Assembly (NCBI RefSeq): GCF_900104305.1
Contig: NZ_FNJC01000003.1
Coordinates: 124,001 to 188,000, forward strand
Direction: 5' to 3'
Source of the DNA: Filomicrobium insigne
Lineage (GTDB): Bacteria; Pseudomonadota; Alphaproteobacteria; Rhizobiales; Hyphomicrobiaceae
Length of the DNA stretch: 64,000 nucleotides
The translations under genes and the position numbers were made by a program. Every line of letters starts with the position of its first letter. The first letter of the stretch is position 1. Of this stretch, positions 16,317 through 25,417 are shown piece after piece. The notes beneath the pieces were generated by a model. The model worked only from the letters and a program-made list of their open reading frames with translations, did not search any database and was not told the DNA's origin.

Positions 16317-17267
16317 TCACAAGCCTCCAAATGTTGCGCGCGGATCAAACTTCAAGCGGCGTTCCATATCCCGGTAGGCTTCCTTGGCCTCCTCCGTATC
16401 GGCTGGAGGTAAGGCGATCCGCAAAACGGCGTAAAAGTCCCCAGGCGGGTGGGACGGGATCCCGCGGCCCTTAACGCGAAGTTTACGCCCCTGCGCGGAA
16501 CCCGCCGGAATCTTCAAGTTAACAGGACCGCCCGGCGTTGGTGTTTTGACCGTAGCGCCCAACGCAGCTTCCCAGGGCGCAACCGGCAGATCAAGATAGA
16601 TGTCCCGACCATCGACGCGGTAGAGCCGATCCGGCGCGAATTCGATCGTCAGATAAAGATCGCCTGCCGTTCCACCTCCGACTCCAGGCGTCCCTTGCCC
16701 TTTGAGACGGATTTGTTGGCCCTCCGTCACGCCCTTGGGAATCTTGACGTTGAGTGTTCGATCCTGAACGGAAACATGTCCCGTTTCGTCGACGTGGGGC
16801 ACCCTTAGTGTCAGGGTCCGCGTTGCCCCCTCAAGCGCGTCGTGAAGGTCGATAACAACCCGGGCATGGTGGTCCTCACCGCGCGAGTGAAATTGGGTGC
16901 GCGTTGAAAAACCGCTGCGGCGAGCGCGCATGCCGCCAAACAGGCTTTCGAAAAAGTCGCTAAAGTCGTGGTCAGCGCCGTCCGCTTTGCGTCCGGAATA
17001 CTCAAAACCGGTATCCCAGTTCGGTGGCGGTCTGAAGTCCTGGCCGGGAGTATATCCGGAGCCAAGCTGGTCATAGGCGGCGCGTTTTTCAGCGTCGCCA
17101 AGGACCTCGTAAGCTTCCCCGACCTCTTTGAACTTCGCTTCCGCGTTAGCTTCTTTGTTGATGTCGGGATGATATTTGCGTGCGAGCTTACGATAAACCC
17201 GTTTGACCTCGTCTTGGGACGCGTCACGCTCAACCCCAAGGATCTTGTAATAGTCCTTAAACTCCAT
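16317..17267 (-). CDS. cbpA: curved DNA-binding J-domain co-chaperone CbpA
   Basis: 316 residues. The J domain is at residues 1-70 with MEFKDYYKILGVERDASQDEVKRVYRKLARKYHPD, including the HPD motif that stimulates DnaK. A G/F-rich linker follows, then the DnaJ C-terminal substrate-binding domains; the zinc-finger region is absent, which separates CbpA from DnaJ. I use the ATG at 17267, preceded by AGAGGGT; the frame is open to 17306, but the added residues do not fit the family. It forms a tight operon with cbpM. Confidence 0.93.
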   Translation of the reverse strand: MEFKDYYKILGVERDASQDEVKRVYRKLARKYHPDINKEANAEAKFKEVGEAYEVLGDAEKRAAYDQLGSGYTPGQDFRPPPNWDTGFEYSGRKADGADHDFSDFFESLFGGMRARRSGFSTRTQFHSRGEDHHARVVIDLHDALEGATRTLTLRVPHVDETGHVSVQDRTLNVKIPKGVTEGQQIRLKGQGTPGVGGGTAGDLYLTIEFAPDRLYRVDGRDIYLDLPVAPWEAALGATVKTPTPGGPVNLKIPAGSAQGRKLRVKGRGIPSHPPGDFYAVLRIALPPADTEEAKEAYRDMERRLKFDPRATFGGL

Positions 17268-17345
17268 CGCACCCTCTGACCAAAGAAACGCCAGGATGAT
17301 GGCCAAGGCGTTTTGGTGGCGTCAATGCCTCGGTTCCAGATATGG

Positions 17346-18071
17346 TCAAGCCAAACCTCTGAGGAGATGCCCAACCAAATAAGATAGGGCCGCTGCGGCG
17401 AGGCCGATAACCAATGTTTCCAGCCCTGAGCGCCACCAACTGCGGGCGGACCATAGGCTTTTGAGGGACCCGATCAATATGAATGCCAGCCCGCTGAAAA
17501 TCGTGGCGATGAACAGACCGGCATGAAAACCGAATATGAAGGGAATGAGAGGTAGGAGGCCGCAGACGACGAATGCGGAGAAGGTATACACGGCCGCGCG
17601 TAGGGGAGACCGCTTCGCCAGAGGCAGCCCGTGTTCTTCCGTCAACATAGTTTGGACCCAACGCTCTTTCGTCGCCGTGGTGATTTCAACGGCTCGTTCG
17701 AGATCCGCACCCTCAAACCCCTTTGCTTGGAATATTTGCCGAATTTCCTCTCGTTCTCCATCTGGAGCAAGTTTGATGTGGCGTTCTTCCATGCGTTGGA
17801 AGCGCTCGTATTCGTCCAACTCCGTCTTGGTGCCGCTATAGTTGGCCGCCGCCATCGAAAAACCATCGGCCAGAAGGTTCGCCGTGCCGAGGATCAGAAT
17901 AATCTGGCTGGACAGCTCCGCCCCTGAAACACCGGCAACAACAGCAAAGGTCGTGACCGTTCCATCAATGCCGCCATAGACCCAGTCACGCGTGTAGCTA
18001 ACCTGCGCACCGGAAGCGAGACGCCGACGAATTTCGGAAGGCGTATGCCCGTGTTCCAGTATTGGTGCCAT
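17346..18071 (-). CDS. VIT1/CCC1-family membrane transporter
   Basis: 241 residues from the ATG at 18071 (GGGAGC site upstream); the longer frame to 18245 would overlap ligD and is not conserved-looking. VSYTRDWVYGGIDGTVTTFAVVAGVSGAELS is the first helix signature of the VIT family. A second helix (ILGTANLLADGFSMAAANYSGTKTE) follows, then a charged cytosolic region with EYERFQRMEERHIKL, and three C-terminal helices. Family members move Fe2+ or Mn2+ out of the cytosol. With Dps in the same region an iron or manganese stress role is reasonable, but the substrate is not shown. Confidence 0.87.
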   Translation of the reverse strand: MAPILEHGHTPSEIRRRLASGAQVSYTRDWVYGGIDGTVTTFAVVAGVSGAELSSQIILILGTANLLADGFSMAAANYSGTKTELDEYERFQRMEERHIKLAPDGEREEIRQIFQAKGFEGADLERAVEITTATKERWVQTMLTEEHGLPLAKRSPLRAAVYTFSAFVVCGLLPLIPFIFGFHAGLFIATIFSGLAFILIGSLKSLWSARSWWRSGLETLVIGLAAAALSYLVGHLLRGLA

Positions 18072-18178
18072 TGATCCGCAGCTCCCTATGGAAAGGCGTT
18101 GCCGATCAGAAGGACGACAGACGCGATGAAACAGTATGACCCGATGAACTGTATTGGAGCCTATATCTTCACAAAGGA

Positions 18179-20659
18179 TCAAGACGTCATCATTTCCAGC
18201 GCGCGCGGCGCAATCGCCTGATCCACATTGAAATATCCAGCCCACGGCTGACGGCCTGAAAGGCGGATAGTCTTAACAGTGTACGGTTTGGCGCTCTCCA
18301 GGCCCTTCAGCGCTGACCATGAAATCGGACAAGCGATTGACGCCACATCTCGCGCTCGAACCGAATAAGGCACAATTGCCGTCGCCATCGCTTTGTTACG
18401 CAGCCAATCGATAAAGATGCGACCCTTGCGTCGCGACTTGCTCGCCGTGGCGACAAACGAACCCGGCTCGAGCTTAGCAAGCCGCCGCGCTAAGCCAGAG
18501 GCGAACCCGGATATATCGTCCCAAGTCTGTGTGCGATTGAGCGGGACGACGACGTGAACGCCTTTGCCGCCGGTGGCCATTGCAAAGCTCTTGAGCCCGG
18601 CGCTGGACAACACCTCCTTCACGAGAAAGGCGCTGTCCCGCACTGTAGCAAAGGAGACCTCACCATCCGGATCGAGGTCGAAGACCATGCGGTCGGGGGC
18701 ATTAAGGTCGGGAAGCCTCGCCCCCCATCCGTGAAGTTCGATGCCACCAAATTGCACGACGGTCGCAAGACCGGGACTGCCGTCGAGGGCCATATAGTCG
18801 GGATGTGATTTAGCGGGGTCCGGAACTCTGATGATCCCGGCTTTCATGGCCTTCATGGGATGGCGTTGGAAGAAAGTTTCACCATCGATACCGTCCGGCG
18901 CGCGTACAACGCTGATGGGTCGGTTTTCCAGATGCGGGAGGATGAGATCCGCAGCCTCGGCATAGTAGTCGGCGAGGTCACGTTTGGTCAGGCCCACCTT
19001 TGGGAATATGACGCGAGAGCCATGCGTCAAGGGCATCTTGGTATCCCTGCTAACCGTTTGGCGTGACGGACTTGGCACGGGCGACCCTCGCAAGCTAGAT
19101 CGATGGGATTTGCCGCTGGAAAGATCTTCGCGCAAGCCAACATAACGCGCAGCTCGCAACAATCCGTTGACCGTCTTTCCGCGATGCTGAACAGCGATCC
19201 TGAGTTCCGGGGCAACCCAACGCACCTTTTTAGGAACAAGATCCAAACCTTCCAAGCCCTCTGGCGGTGATGGGCGTACGAGTCTGGAAAGCTTCGCGCC
19301 CAACTCATTATCCGTCCGCGCGCTAAACCCGGTGCCAACGCGCCCCCAATAACGCAGCCTGTCGCCATCAGACTGCGCGACAGCAAGCGAAGCGAAGGGC
19401 CGGCCGGCGCTCGACGGCGTGAAGCCAATGACGACCGCATCCTCTCGAGCAATTGCTTTGATCTTAAGCCATGACTTCGAGCGCCCAGAGCGGTAGGTCG
19501 ATCCCGCGCGTTTCGCGATGATGCCTTCGCCTCCCGATTTCGCGATCCTTTCCAGAAGCTTGGGGCCGCTTCCTTGCAAGGTGGGTGCGATCCGAATGAG
19601 TTCCGGCTTTCCGAAGGTGGCCAGTAGCGTGTCCAAATGCGCTTTGCGTTTACTCAGAGATTGGCCCCTCACGTCACGCTTGCCTGTTCGCAGAACGTCG
19701 AAGGCGATAAAGGTCATCGGAGCTTTAGGCCCAGAGCCAAGCGCGGCGGCAAGCGCGCCGAAATCAGAGAGCCCATGCGCGTCGAATACGACGACTTCCC
19801 CATCCAGGATTGCAGGAGGAATCGTCGCGGCTGCTTCGGCGATGTCGGGAAATCGATCTGTCCAGTCATGGCCGTTGCGAGTGAACAGTCGCGCCGCGCC
19901 GTTTCCTGTGATGAGTTCCGTACGGTAGCCGTCGTATTTCATCTCGTAGAGCCAGTCGCGACCCTCGGGCACCTTGTCGGCCAACGTGCACAACATCGGC
20001 GGGATAAACTTGAGAAGGGATGTCGTTTTCCTGCTCGAAGAAGCCTGACGGTAGGAGGCTCGCCCCTCCGCGATTTCGTCCATCGACCGTCCCGAAACAA
20101 CGCTGGTTGAATAGCGCGCGGCAAGGCTGTCGTCATCTTCCGCATAAGCGTCCCGGTCTTTGACGAGCAGCCAGTTTTCGCGCTGTCCTTCGTGCCCCAT
20201 GCGCACGAGTGCCCACCGTCCGCGGATGCGTGCACCGTGCAGGGTGAATTTGAGATGACCTTGCGTGAGGTTGTGTAGCATTTCTTTGTCGGAAGCACCT
20301 GACCAAGTGCCGTGATCCCACAGCATGACGGTGCCCGCACCATAGGATTTTTCCGGGATAACGCCCTCAAAGCTCGCATAATCCAGAGGATGATCTTCCG
20401 TCCGTACGGCAAGGCGGCGTGTTCCAGGGAGTGCGCTCGGCCCCCGCGTGACCGCCCAGCTTTTGAGCGTTCCATCGATCTCGAGGCGCAGATCGAAATG
20501 ATCGCGGCGGGCGATGTGGTGCTGGACAACGAAGATATGAGACTGGGACTTGTTTCGTGCAGTTCCCCGGGTCGGAGGCGGCTCCGGTGTTCTTTTAAAG
20601 TCGCGCTTGGCCGCATACGTATTGAGCCGCAGGGCTTGGGTTTTGGTGCGGGAGGTCAC
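18179..20659 (-). CDS. ligD: NHEJ multifunctional DNA ligase LigD
   Basis: 826 residues with the three LigD modules in PE-Lig-Pol order. The phosphoesterase module (about 35-190) has HIARRDHFDLRLEIDGTLKSWAV. The ATP-dependent ligase module (about 215-520) has YEMKYDGYRTEL with the nucleophilic lysine. The primase-polymerase module (about 555-815) has MVFDLDPDG and IFIDWLRN. LigD seals double-strand breaks with Ku. It overlaps ku by 4 nt (ATGA), so the two are co-translated, and an EcfG promoter lies before ku. Confidence 0.96.
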   Translation of the reverse strand: MTSRTKTQALRLNTYAAKRDFKRTPEPPPTRGTARNKSQSHIFVVQHHIARRDHFDLRLEIDGTLKSWAVTRGPSALPGTRRLAVRTEDHPLDYASFEGVIPEKSYGAGTVMLWDHGTWSGASDKEMLHNLTQGHLKFTLHGARIRGRWALVRMGHEGQRENWLLVKDRDAYAEDDDSLAARYSTSVVSGRSMDEIAEGRASYRQASSSRKTTSLLKFIPPMLCTLADKVPEGRDWLYEMKYDGYRTELITGNGAARLFTRNGHDWTDRFPDIAEAAATIPPAILDGEVVVFDAHGLSDFGALAAALGSGPKAPMTFIAFDVLRTGKRDVRGQSLSKRKAHLDTLLATFGKPELIRIAPTLQGSGPKLLERIAKSGGEGIIAKRAGSTYRSGRSKSWLKIKAIAREDAVVIGFTPSSAGRPFASLAVAQSDGDRLRYWGRVGTGFSARTDNELGAKLSRLVRPSPPEGLEGLDLVPKKVRWVAPELRIAVQHRGKTVNGLLRAARYVGLREDLSSGKSHRSSLRGSPVPSPSRQTVSRDTKMPLTHGSRVIFPKVGLTKRDLADYYAEAADLILPHLENRPISVVRAPDGIDGETFFQRHPMKAMKAGIIRVPDPAKSHPDYMALDGSPGLATVVQFGGIELHGWGARLPDLNAPDRMVFDLDPDGEVSFATVRDSAFLVKEVLSSAGLKSFAMATGGKGVHVVVPLNRTQTWDDISGFASGLARRLAKLEPGSFVATASKSRRKGRIFIDWLRNKAMATAIVPYSVRARDVASIACPISWSALKGLESAKPYTVKTIRLSGRQPWAGYFNVDQAIAPRALEMMTS

Positions 20660-21603
20660 GCTTTTTTCTTCGTCGTTGCGGATCGGCCCTTTGAGCCGGA
20701 AGAGCCTCGGCCAGCTGATTTCTCAGGTGCTTTGGATCGCTTTACGGGATCGCGCTTTGTCGAGGCTGCCGCCGCGCGTTTCGGCTCTGACCGACCGCCC
20801 TTTTTGGCAGGAGCCTTCTCGACCGAGCGCTTGAGTGCCTCCATGAAGTCGATGACGGTACCCGCACCGGTGGCCGCTTCTTCGCCACTACTGACCGCAA
20901 CCGTTTCGCCGCCAGCGAGCTTTTCTTTGACGAACTCTCGAACCGTTTCGGCGTAATGATCTTTGTAGGCGCTGGGATCAAACTCGGTCGACCGCTCTTC
21001 AATGAGCTGCTTCGCCATATCAATCAGGCCAGGCCGAAATTTCTGCGTTCCGAGTCCGGAAAAGATGTCATCCGCGTCGCGCACATCGCTGTCATAACGA
21101 AGGGTCTCGAGCATGAGCCCGTTTCCGGCCGGCATGAGAGCGATAAGGTTTTCCTTGCCGCGCATGGCGATCTGCCCAATTCCGCATTTTTTTGCGCTCT
21201 GAAGCGCGTCGCGAATTACGCAATAACCCTCTTCCGCCACCTCGCCGTCCGGAAGGATATAATAAGGCCGGTCGAAATAGAGCGGATTGATCGAGAACGC
21301 GTCCACGAACTCCGTCAACTCGATCGTATGGCGCGAGGAAAGCTTCAGCGCGTCAAGCTCGTCGTTGTCAAACAACACATAGTTGCCGGGCTCGACTTCA
21401 TAACCGTAGGAGATGTCCTGTGAGGGGACTTCGCGCCCACCCTCTCCGGCTACCTTTTTGTATCGGATCCGCTGCTTCGTTTTGCGGTCCACTTGATGGA
21501 ATGATATCTTTTCTTCGGACGATATCGCGCTGACCAGCCTGATGGGGATGGTCACCAGCGCAAGGCGCATGTGCCCTTTCCAAAATGTGCGGACCGCAAC
21601 CAT
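20656..21603 (-). CDS. ku: NHEJ end-binding protein Ku
   Basis: A 315-residue homodimeric DNA end-binding protein. WKGHMRLALVTIPIRLVSAI opens the Ku core, followed by YGYEVEPGNYVLFDNDELDAL and EFVDAFSINPLYFDRPYYILPD, all typical. The core ends near residue 255. The last 60 residues form a Lys/Arg/Ala/Ser-rich tail like that of many bacterial Ku proteins, which binds DNA and recruits LigD. The ATG at 21603 lies about 40 nt after the -10 of an exact EcfG promoter. The system would act mainly in non-growing, stressed cells. Confidence 0.96.
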   Translation of the reverse strand: MVAVRTFWKGHMRLALVTIPIRLVSAISSEEKISFHQVDRKTKQRIRYKKVAGEGGREVPSQDISYGYEVEPGNYVLFDNDELDALKLSSRHTIELTEFVDAFSINPLYFDRPYYILPDGEVAEEGYCVIRDALQSAKKCGIGQIAMRGKENLIALMPAGNGLMLETLRYDSDVRDADDIFSGLGTQKFRPGLIDMAKQLIEERSTEFDPSAYKDHYAETVREFVKEKLAGGETVAVSSGEEAATGAGTVIDFMEALKRSVEKAPAKKGGRSEPKRAAAASTKRDPVKRSKAPEKSAGRGSSGSKGRSATTKKKA

Positions 21604-21643
21604 TTCAAACCCTACGCGTTACAAACGGTCTGTATTAACCTGA

Positions 21644-21668
21644 AACGCGGCTTTTCAGGACTGGTTCC
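21644..21668 (-). promoter_or_regulatory. EcfG-type promoter of ku-ligD
   Basis: On the minus strand, GGAAC (21668-21664), a 16-nt spacer and CGTT (21647-21644). Exact consensus, about 40 nt before the ku ATG. Confidence 0.75.
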
Positions 21669-21703
21669 GTGTCCTCATGCGTGTCGTGCACTTCCCGACG
21701 ATT

Positions 21704-22216
21704 TTAGTCCTTGATCCAGTCGGCGCAACGCGTCGGCTGTGACGTGCCCCAGGGCATGATTGGCACCGAGGACGTGGAGTTCTTCGGGCTGCCCTCGATC
21801 AATTTGTCCGTATAAATTACGTAAACCAACACGTTTCTTCGCGCGTCGCAGCCTCTAACGAGGCGCATCTTTTTGAAGAAGAGGGAGCGCCGCTGGCGGA
21901 AGGCTTCCGCTCCTTGCTCCAGTTGCCGGGTGAATGTGACAGGGCCCACCTGACGGCAGGAAAGGGAGGCATCCGATAGTTGTTCGGCGACGCCGAGCCA
22001 TCCGGTCCATCCACCCTTTTCCGGCACCGTGAAATAGCATGTCACGCCCTGAACATCTGGGTCGTCGATCGCATACGTCGCGAGTTTATGGTCCGGCGAC
22101 AGGAACTTCCAGACGGTTGTCTTTTTGAAGATGAGCTCCGGCTCATCGTCGGCTTGAGCGTTGCCGGTTCCCATAACGATGGTGGCATATATTGAAAGGA
22201 GAATAAGGATACGCAA
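21704..22216 (-). CDS. creA: CreA family periplasmic protein
   Basis: 170 residues from a TTG at 22216. The frame is open to an ATG at 22306, but that lies upstream of the predicted EcfG -10 element. The TTG has a GAGAGG site 7 nt before it and gives a clean signal peptide (LRILILLSIYATIVMGTGNAQA). The mature part has DPDVQGVTCYFTVPEKGGW and SLSCRQVGPV, typical of CreA, with conserved cysteines. The function of CreA is unknown. An EcfG promoter upstream predicts stress control. The gene lies downstream of sulP with about 30 nt to the promoter. Confidence 0.85.
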   Translation of the reverse strand: MRILILLSIYATIVMGTGNAQADDEPELIFKKTTVWKFLSPDHKLATYAIDDPDVQGVTCYFTVPEKGGWTGWLGVAEQLSDASLSCRQVGPVTFTRQLEQGAEAFRQRRSLFFKKMRLVRGCDARRNVLVYVIYTDKLIEGSPKNSTSSVPIMPWGTSQPTRCADWIKD

Positions 22217-22291
22217 CAGCGGGCCTCTCGATGACGCTTGGTGATCTCGGGAACGCGTGCCGACGACCAACCGAGCTATGCGGCAGCAATC

Positions 22292-22316
22292 AACGTCTTG
22301 AGACATAGTTCGTTCC
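22292..22316 (-). promoter_or_regulatory. EcfG-type promoter of creA
   Basis: On the minus strand, GGAAC (22316-22312), a 16-nt spacer and CGTT (22295-22292). Exact consensus. It sits between the sulP stop and the TTG start of creA and contradicts the longer ATG start at 22306. Confidence 0.7.
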
Positions 22317-22336
22317 CGCCAGATTGCGAGAAGCGG

Positions 22337-24091
22337 TCAGCCCAACTCCACATTTTCTGTTTGCGTATAAGCCAACGCTGTCTCCACATCCTTTGCGTAC
22401 CGCACCAACGGCCGGCGCAAGCCGTCGCGCAAGAGCGAACGCCGCACGCTTTTTGAAGCTCCTGTCAGATAAACCGTGGCGCCCGCAGACTGGAGTTTGC
22501 TGGCAAAGCGTTTAAGTGCGTTCGCTGCCGTACTGTCCACCAGCGGCACCTCCGTAAGATCGAGCACGAACAGCTTCGGCGTCGATCCGATACGGTCGAG
22601 AACGCTGCTGACGGCGGTTGTTGCTCCGAAGAACAGCGCTCCGCGAACCCGATAGACGATCACGTCGCGTCCCATCTGTGATGGTTCGTAAGAGGTGCGG
22701 GTGGATCCCACATCGTCGGCGACATCCTCGGGGACCAAGGGGATTTCGCTGTCGACCCGAGTGGACTCGGCCATGCGATGCAGGAACTGGAAGGCTCCTA
22801 GGACAACGCCGACACCTATTGCCATGGTGAGGTCTTCAAAGACCGTCAACAGGAAGGTGGCAAGAAGGATCAGGCGATCCCCCGTCGAGGATTTGATGAG
22901 GGCAATGAACTCCTCTCGCTCGGCCATGTTCCAGGCGACGACCACGAGCACCGCGCTCAAGGTCGCGAGGGGTATGTATGACGCCAATGGGGCGGCCACG
23001 GCCATGAATAGAAGAAGATAGACGGAGTGGAACACCCCGGCGAGCGGGCCCTTGGCTCCAGACCTCACATTCGTCGCCGTACGCGCAATCGTCCCCGTTG
23101 CGGGCATGCCGCTAAAGACAACCGATGCCATATTTGCCCCGCCTTGCGCCACGAGTTCGCAATTCGATCTATGGCGGCGCCCAGTCATCCCGTCGGCAAC
23201 GACAGCGGACAGAAGCGACTCGATAGCGCCGAGCAAAGCAATTGCGATGGCGTCAGGAAGGACGGCGCGCACCTTTTCAAAACTAAAGGCGGGCAACGCG
23301 GGTTCGGGCAGCGTGGAGGGTACCCCACCGAACCGTGTACCAATCGTGGCGATATCAAGCTGGAATACGTAGGCCAGTACAGAACCAGCCACGACCGCGA
23401 TCAGGAATGCCGGCCACGTTGGCCGCACTCTTCGAACAAACGAGATCAACGCGATGGATAAAACGGCGACGGCAGCGGCAGCCGAATTCCACGTTGGCAG
23501 CGCTCCAACGAGAACTTCGAGTTTGGGAATAAGAGCTGCAGGTTCCTTTTCAACAGCCAGCCCAAGAAACTCTTTGAGCTGGCTCGAAAGGATGATCACG
23601 GCGATGCCAGCCGTGAAGCCGATCGTGACAGGATACGGAATATACTTGATGTAGGTTCCAAGCCGCAGGAACCCGATCGCCATCATCAGGAGGCCGGCCA
23701 TCAACGTGGCGAGCACCAGCCCGTCGTAGCCGTGCCGCTCGACAATAGTGGCAATAAGGACAATGAACGCGCCGGCGGGCCCGCCAATCTGAAAACGGCT
23801 TCCACCGAAGACAGATATGATGAAACCGCCGATGATAGCGGTATACAGCCCCTTAGCCGGATCTAGCCCGCAGGCAATCGCAATTGCCATCGACAGCGGC
23901 AATGCGACGATGGCGACGGTCAATCCAGCTATAGCATCATTGCGCAAATCCGCGAGGTGATAGCCCTCGCGAAGCACCGTGATCAGTTTCGGCGTAAAGA
24001 GCTCGGCAAACGTCGGCTCCGGCGGACGCACAGATTTCTGCAAATCAGCACCCGGCCGGGGGTCCAGTGAGGGCCCACGGTCGCTCCCCAT
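22337..24091 (-). CDS. SulP family anion permease with STAS domain
   Basis: A 584-residue inner membrane anion transporter (sulfate, bicarbonate or related). The SLC26/SulP signature is seen as DAIAGLTVAIVALPLSMAIAIACGLDPAKGLYTAIIGGF near residues 48-87, followed by about ten helices with GMPATGTIARTATNVRSGAKGPLAGVFH near residue 320. The C-terminal STAS domain (about 455-575) contains LFVLDLTEVPLVDSTAANAL. Substrate cannot be decided; sulfate is only the family default. It reads toward creA. Confidence 0.92.
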   Translation of the reverse strand: MGSDRGPSLDPRPGADLQKSVRPPEPTFAELFTPKLITVLREGYHLADLRNDAIAGLTVAIVALPLSMAIAIACGLDPAKGLYTAIIGGFIISVFGGSRFQIGGPAGAFIVLIATIVERHGYDGLVLATLMAGLLMMAIGFLRLGTYIKYIPYPVTIGFTAGIAVIILSSQLKEFLGLAVEKEPAALIPKLEVLVGALPTWNSAAAAVAVLSIALISFVRRVRPTWPAFLIAVVAGSVLAYVFQLDIATIGTRFGGVPSTLPEPALPAFSFEKVRAVLPDAIAIALLGAIESLLSAVVADGMTGRRHRSNCELVAQGGANMASVVFSGMPATGTIARTATNVRSGAKGPLAGVFHSVYLLLFMAVAAPLASYIPLATLSAVLVVVAWNMAEREEFIALIKSSTGDRLILLATFLLTVFEDLTMAIGVGVVLGAFQFLHRMAESTRVDSEIPLVPEDVADDVGSTRTSYEPSQMGRDVIVYRVRGALFFGATTAVSSVLDRIGSTPKLFVLDLTEVPLVDSTAANALKRFASKLQSAGATVYLTGASKSVRRSLLRDGLRRPLVRYAKDVETALAYTQTENVELG

Positions 24092-24385
24092 GTAATTTCG
24101 TAAGCGCGCTCATATTGAGCTTGTTCGGAGAGCTTGACCATTGGACGAATTGATGCGCGACCGCCTCCAGCCATGAACTGGGAGCAGCGCGGGCTGAGTG
24201 GAGATCGCCCGCTCTGCAAAATCATGGGCTGGCGCCGCCCATCGTTCCCCCAAATCAAGCACCGTTATGGTGCCTGCAACGGTGGCAGCAGCCGTCTTAG
24301 TAACTTGAATTTCGCTATTCTGAAACGCAGCGAACTGCGACGGCTAGGGCCACTTTGCTCACCTCCAGAGGGGATGAACCATACC

Positions 24386-25417
24386 CTATTGCGGTTGGTT
24401 CTTGGTCCCTTGGAGCTCCTTCGTAACCTCCGACTCCTTGATCGTCAGCATAAGGGCGTCGGGCTTGACCTCTTGAATTTGGTCTGAGGTGATCCTGTAG
24501 CGCGTGGCGCCAATGCCTAGGAAACTACCCGTGTCCATGAACACTTCAGTGACGTTGTTGTTGGGGTCACGATTGATCTCAATAATCTCCCCGATCTTCC
24601 TGTTGTCGCTGCTGTATACCGGTTTCGCAATCCAGTTCTTCGCCTCATCTGCTGTGACAGTAAAGGTTACGCGATTGGGAGCTGTAGTCCGGGACTCTAT
24701 TTTGGCCGGTGGGAGGGTTGCGACTTCTTTGGTCGGGTTCCGAAGCAGATACCAAGCAAGGGCGCCCACGGCTAGAATACCGAGCGCAGGCAACACCCAC
24801 CCGAGATTCGACGAAGTTGGTTGTGGCTTAGCGTAGGCGGGTTTGAAGCTTGACGCTTTAACGCCGCCGATGCCATCGAGAATACCAGTATCCTTGAGGT
24901 GTTCGGCGAAGCCAGCTGGAAGCGCGCGGGAGATATTGTCCTTCTGCGACGCAAGAAGGCCTCCGAGCGCCGCAGCGTCTAGCCCTTGTGTGCGCTGCTG
25001 TTGTCCCAGAACGCCCAACACGACAGGCCCAAGCAATCCCATAAGACTCTTTGAAGATTCTGCGCCGACACCGGCATATCGGCCGATCGAGTTGGTAAGC
25101 GCCGACATCGTCGTACTACCAAGAAGCGATGACAGGGAGTTCGCACCGCGATCAATAAAAGCCGTTTTCCCGGAGGCACCGAGCGTGCTGGCTAAGCTCG
25201 AAAGCACACTAGGATCTTGCTGGGAGACCGTCTTGAGCAATGCTGAGGCACCTGCCGGTTTGGAGACGAGCGAAGTGAGCGCAGCCAGCAGACCAGGGAC
25301 ACCTGCCTGGATCGCTCTTCCGACCTTTGCCTTGTCTAAGCCAAGGCTTGAGGCGATGCGCGCCACGACATCAGAGTTGAGGACTTGGGTGATAGTGGAG
25401 ACCAAATTCGTCGTCAT
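24386..25417 (-). CDS. DUF937 protein with membrane anchor and PRC-barrel
   Basis: 343 residues from the ATG at 25417, which has AAGGAG 7 nt upstream. Residues 1-180 form a DUF937 (YidB-like) repeat region with alternating GLLAALTSLVSKP and LLGPVVLGVLGQQ segments. One membrane helix lies near residues 215-235 (LGWVLPALGILAVGALAWYLL). A PRC-barrel-like domain follows (IAKPVYSSDNRKIGEIIEINRDPNNNVTEVFMDTGSFLGIG). The combination suggests a membrane-tethered assembly protein with a periplasmic barrel. Function unknown. The barrel resembles the one in the secreted PRC protein at 6735-7301. Confidence 0.8.
   Translation of the reverse strand: MTTNLVSTITQVLNSDVVARIASSLGLDKAKVGRAIQAGVPGLLAALTSLVSKPAGASALLKTVSQQDPSVLSSLASTLGASGKTAFIDRGANSLSSLLGSTTMSALTNSIGRYAGVGAESSKSLMGLLGPVVLGVLGQQQRTQGLDAAALGGLLASQKDNISRALPAGFAEHLKDTGILDGIGGVKASSFKPAYAKPQPTSSNLGWVLPALGILAVGALAWYLLRNPTKEVATLPPAKIESRTTAPNRVTFTVTADEAKNWIAKPVYSSDNRKIGEIIEINRDPNNNVTEVFMDTGSFLGIGATRYRITSDQIQEVKPDALMLTIKESEVTKELQGTKNQPQ

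Noticed and set aside
18072-18245. N-terminal extension of the VIT-family protein
   Set aside because: It overlaps the ligD coding sequence, has no helix or family match, and the ATG at 18071 has a ribosome site.
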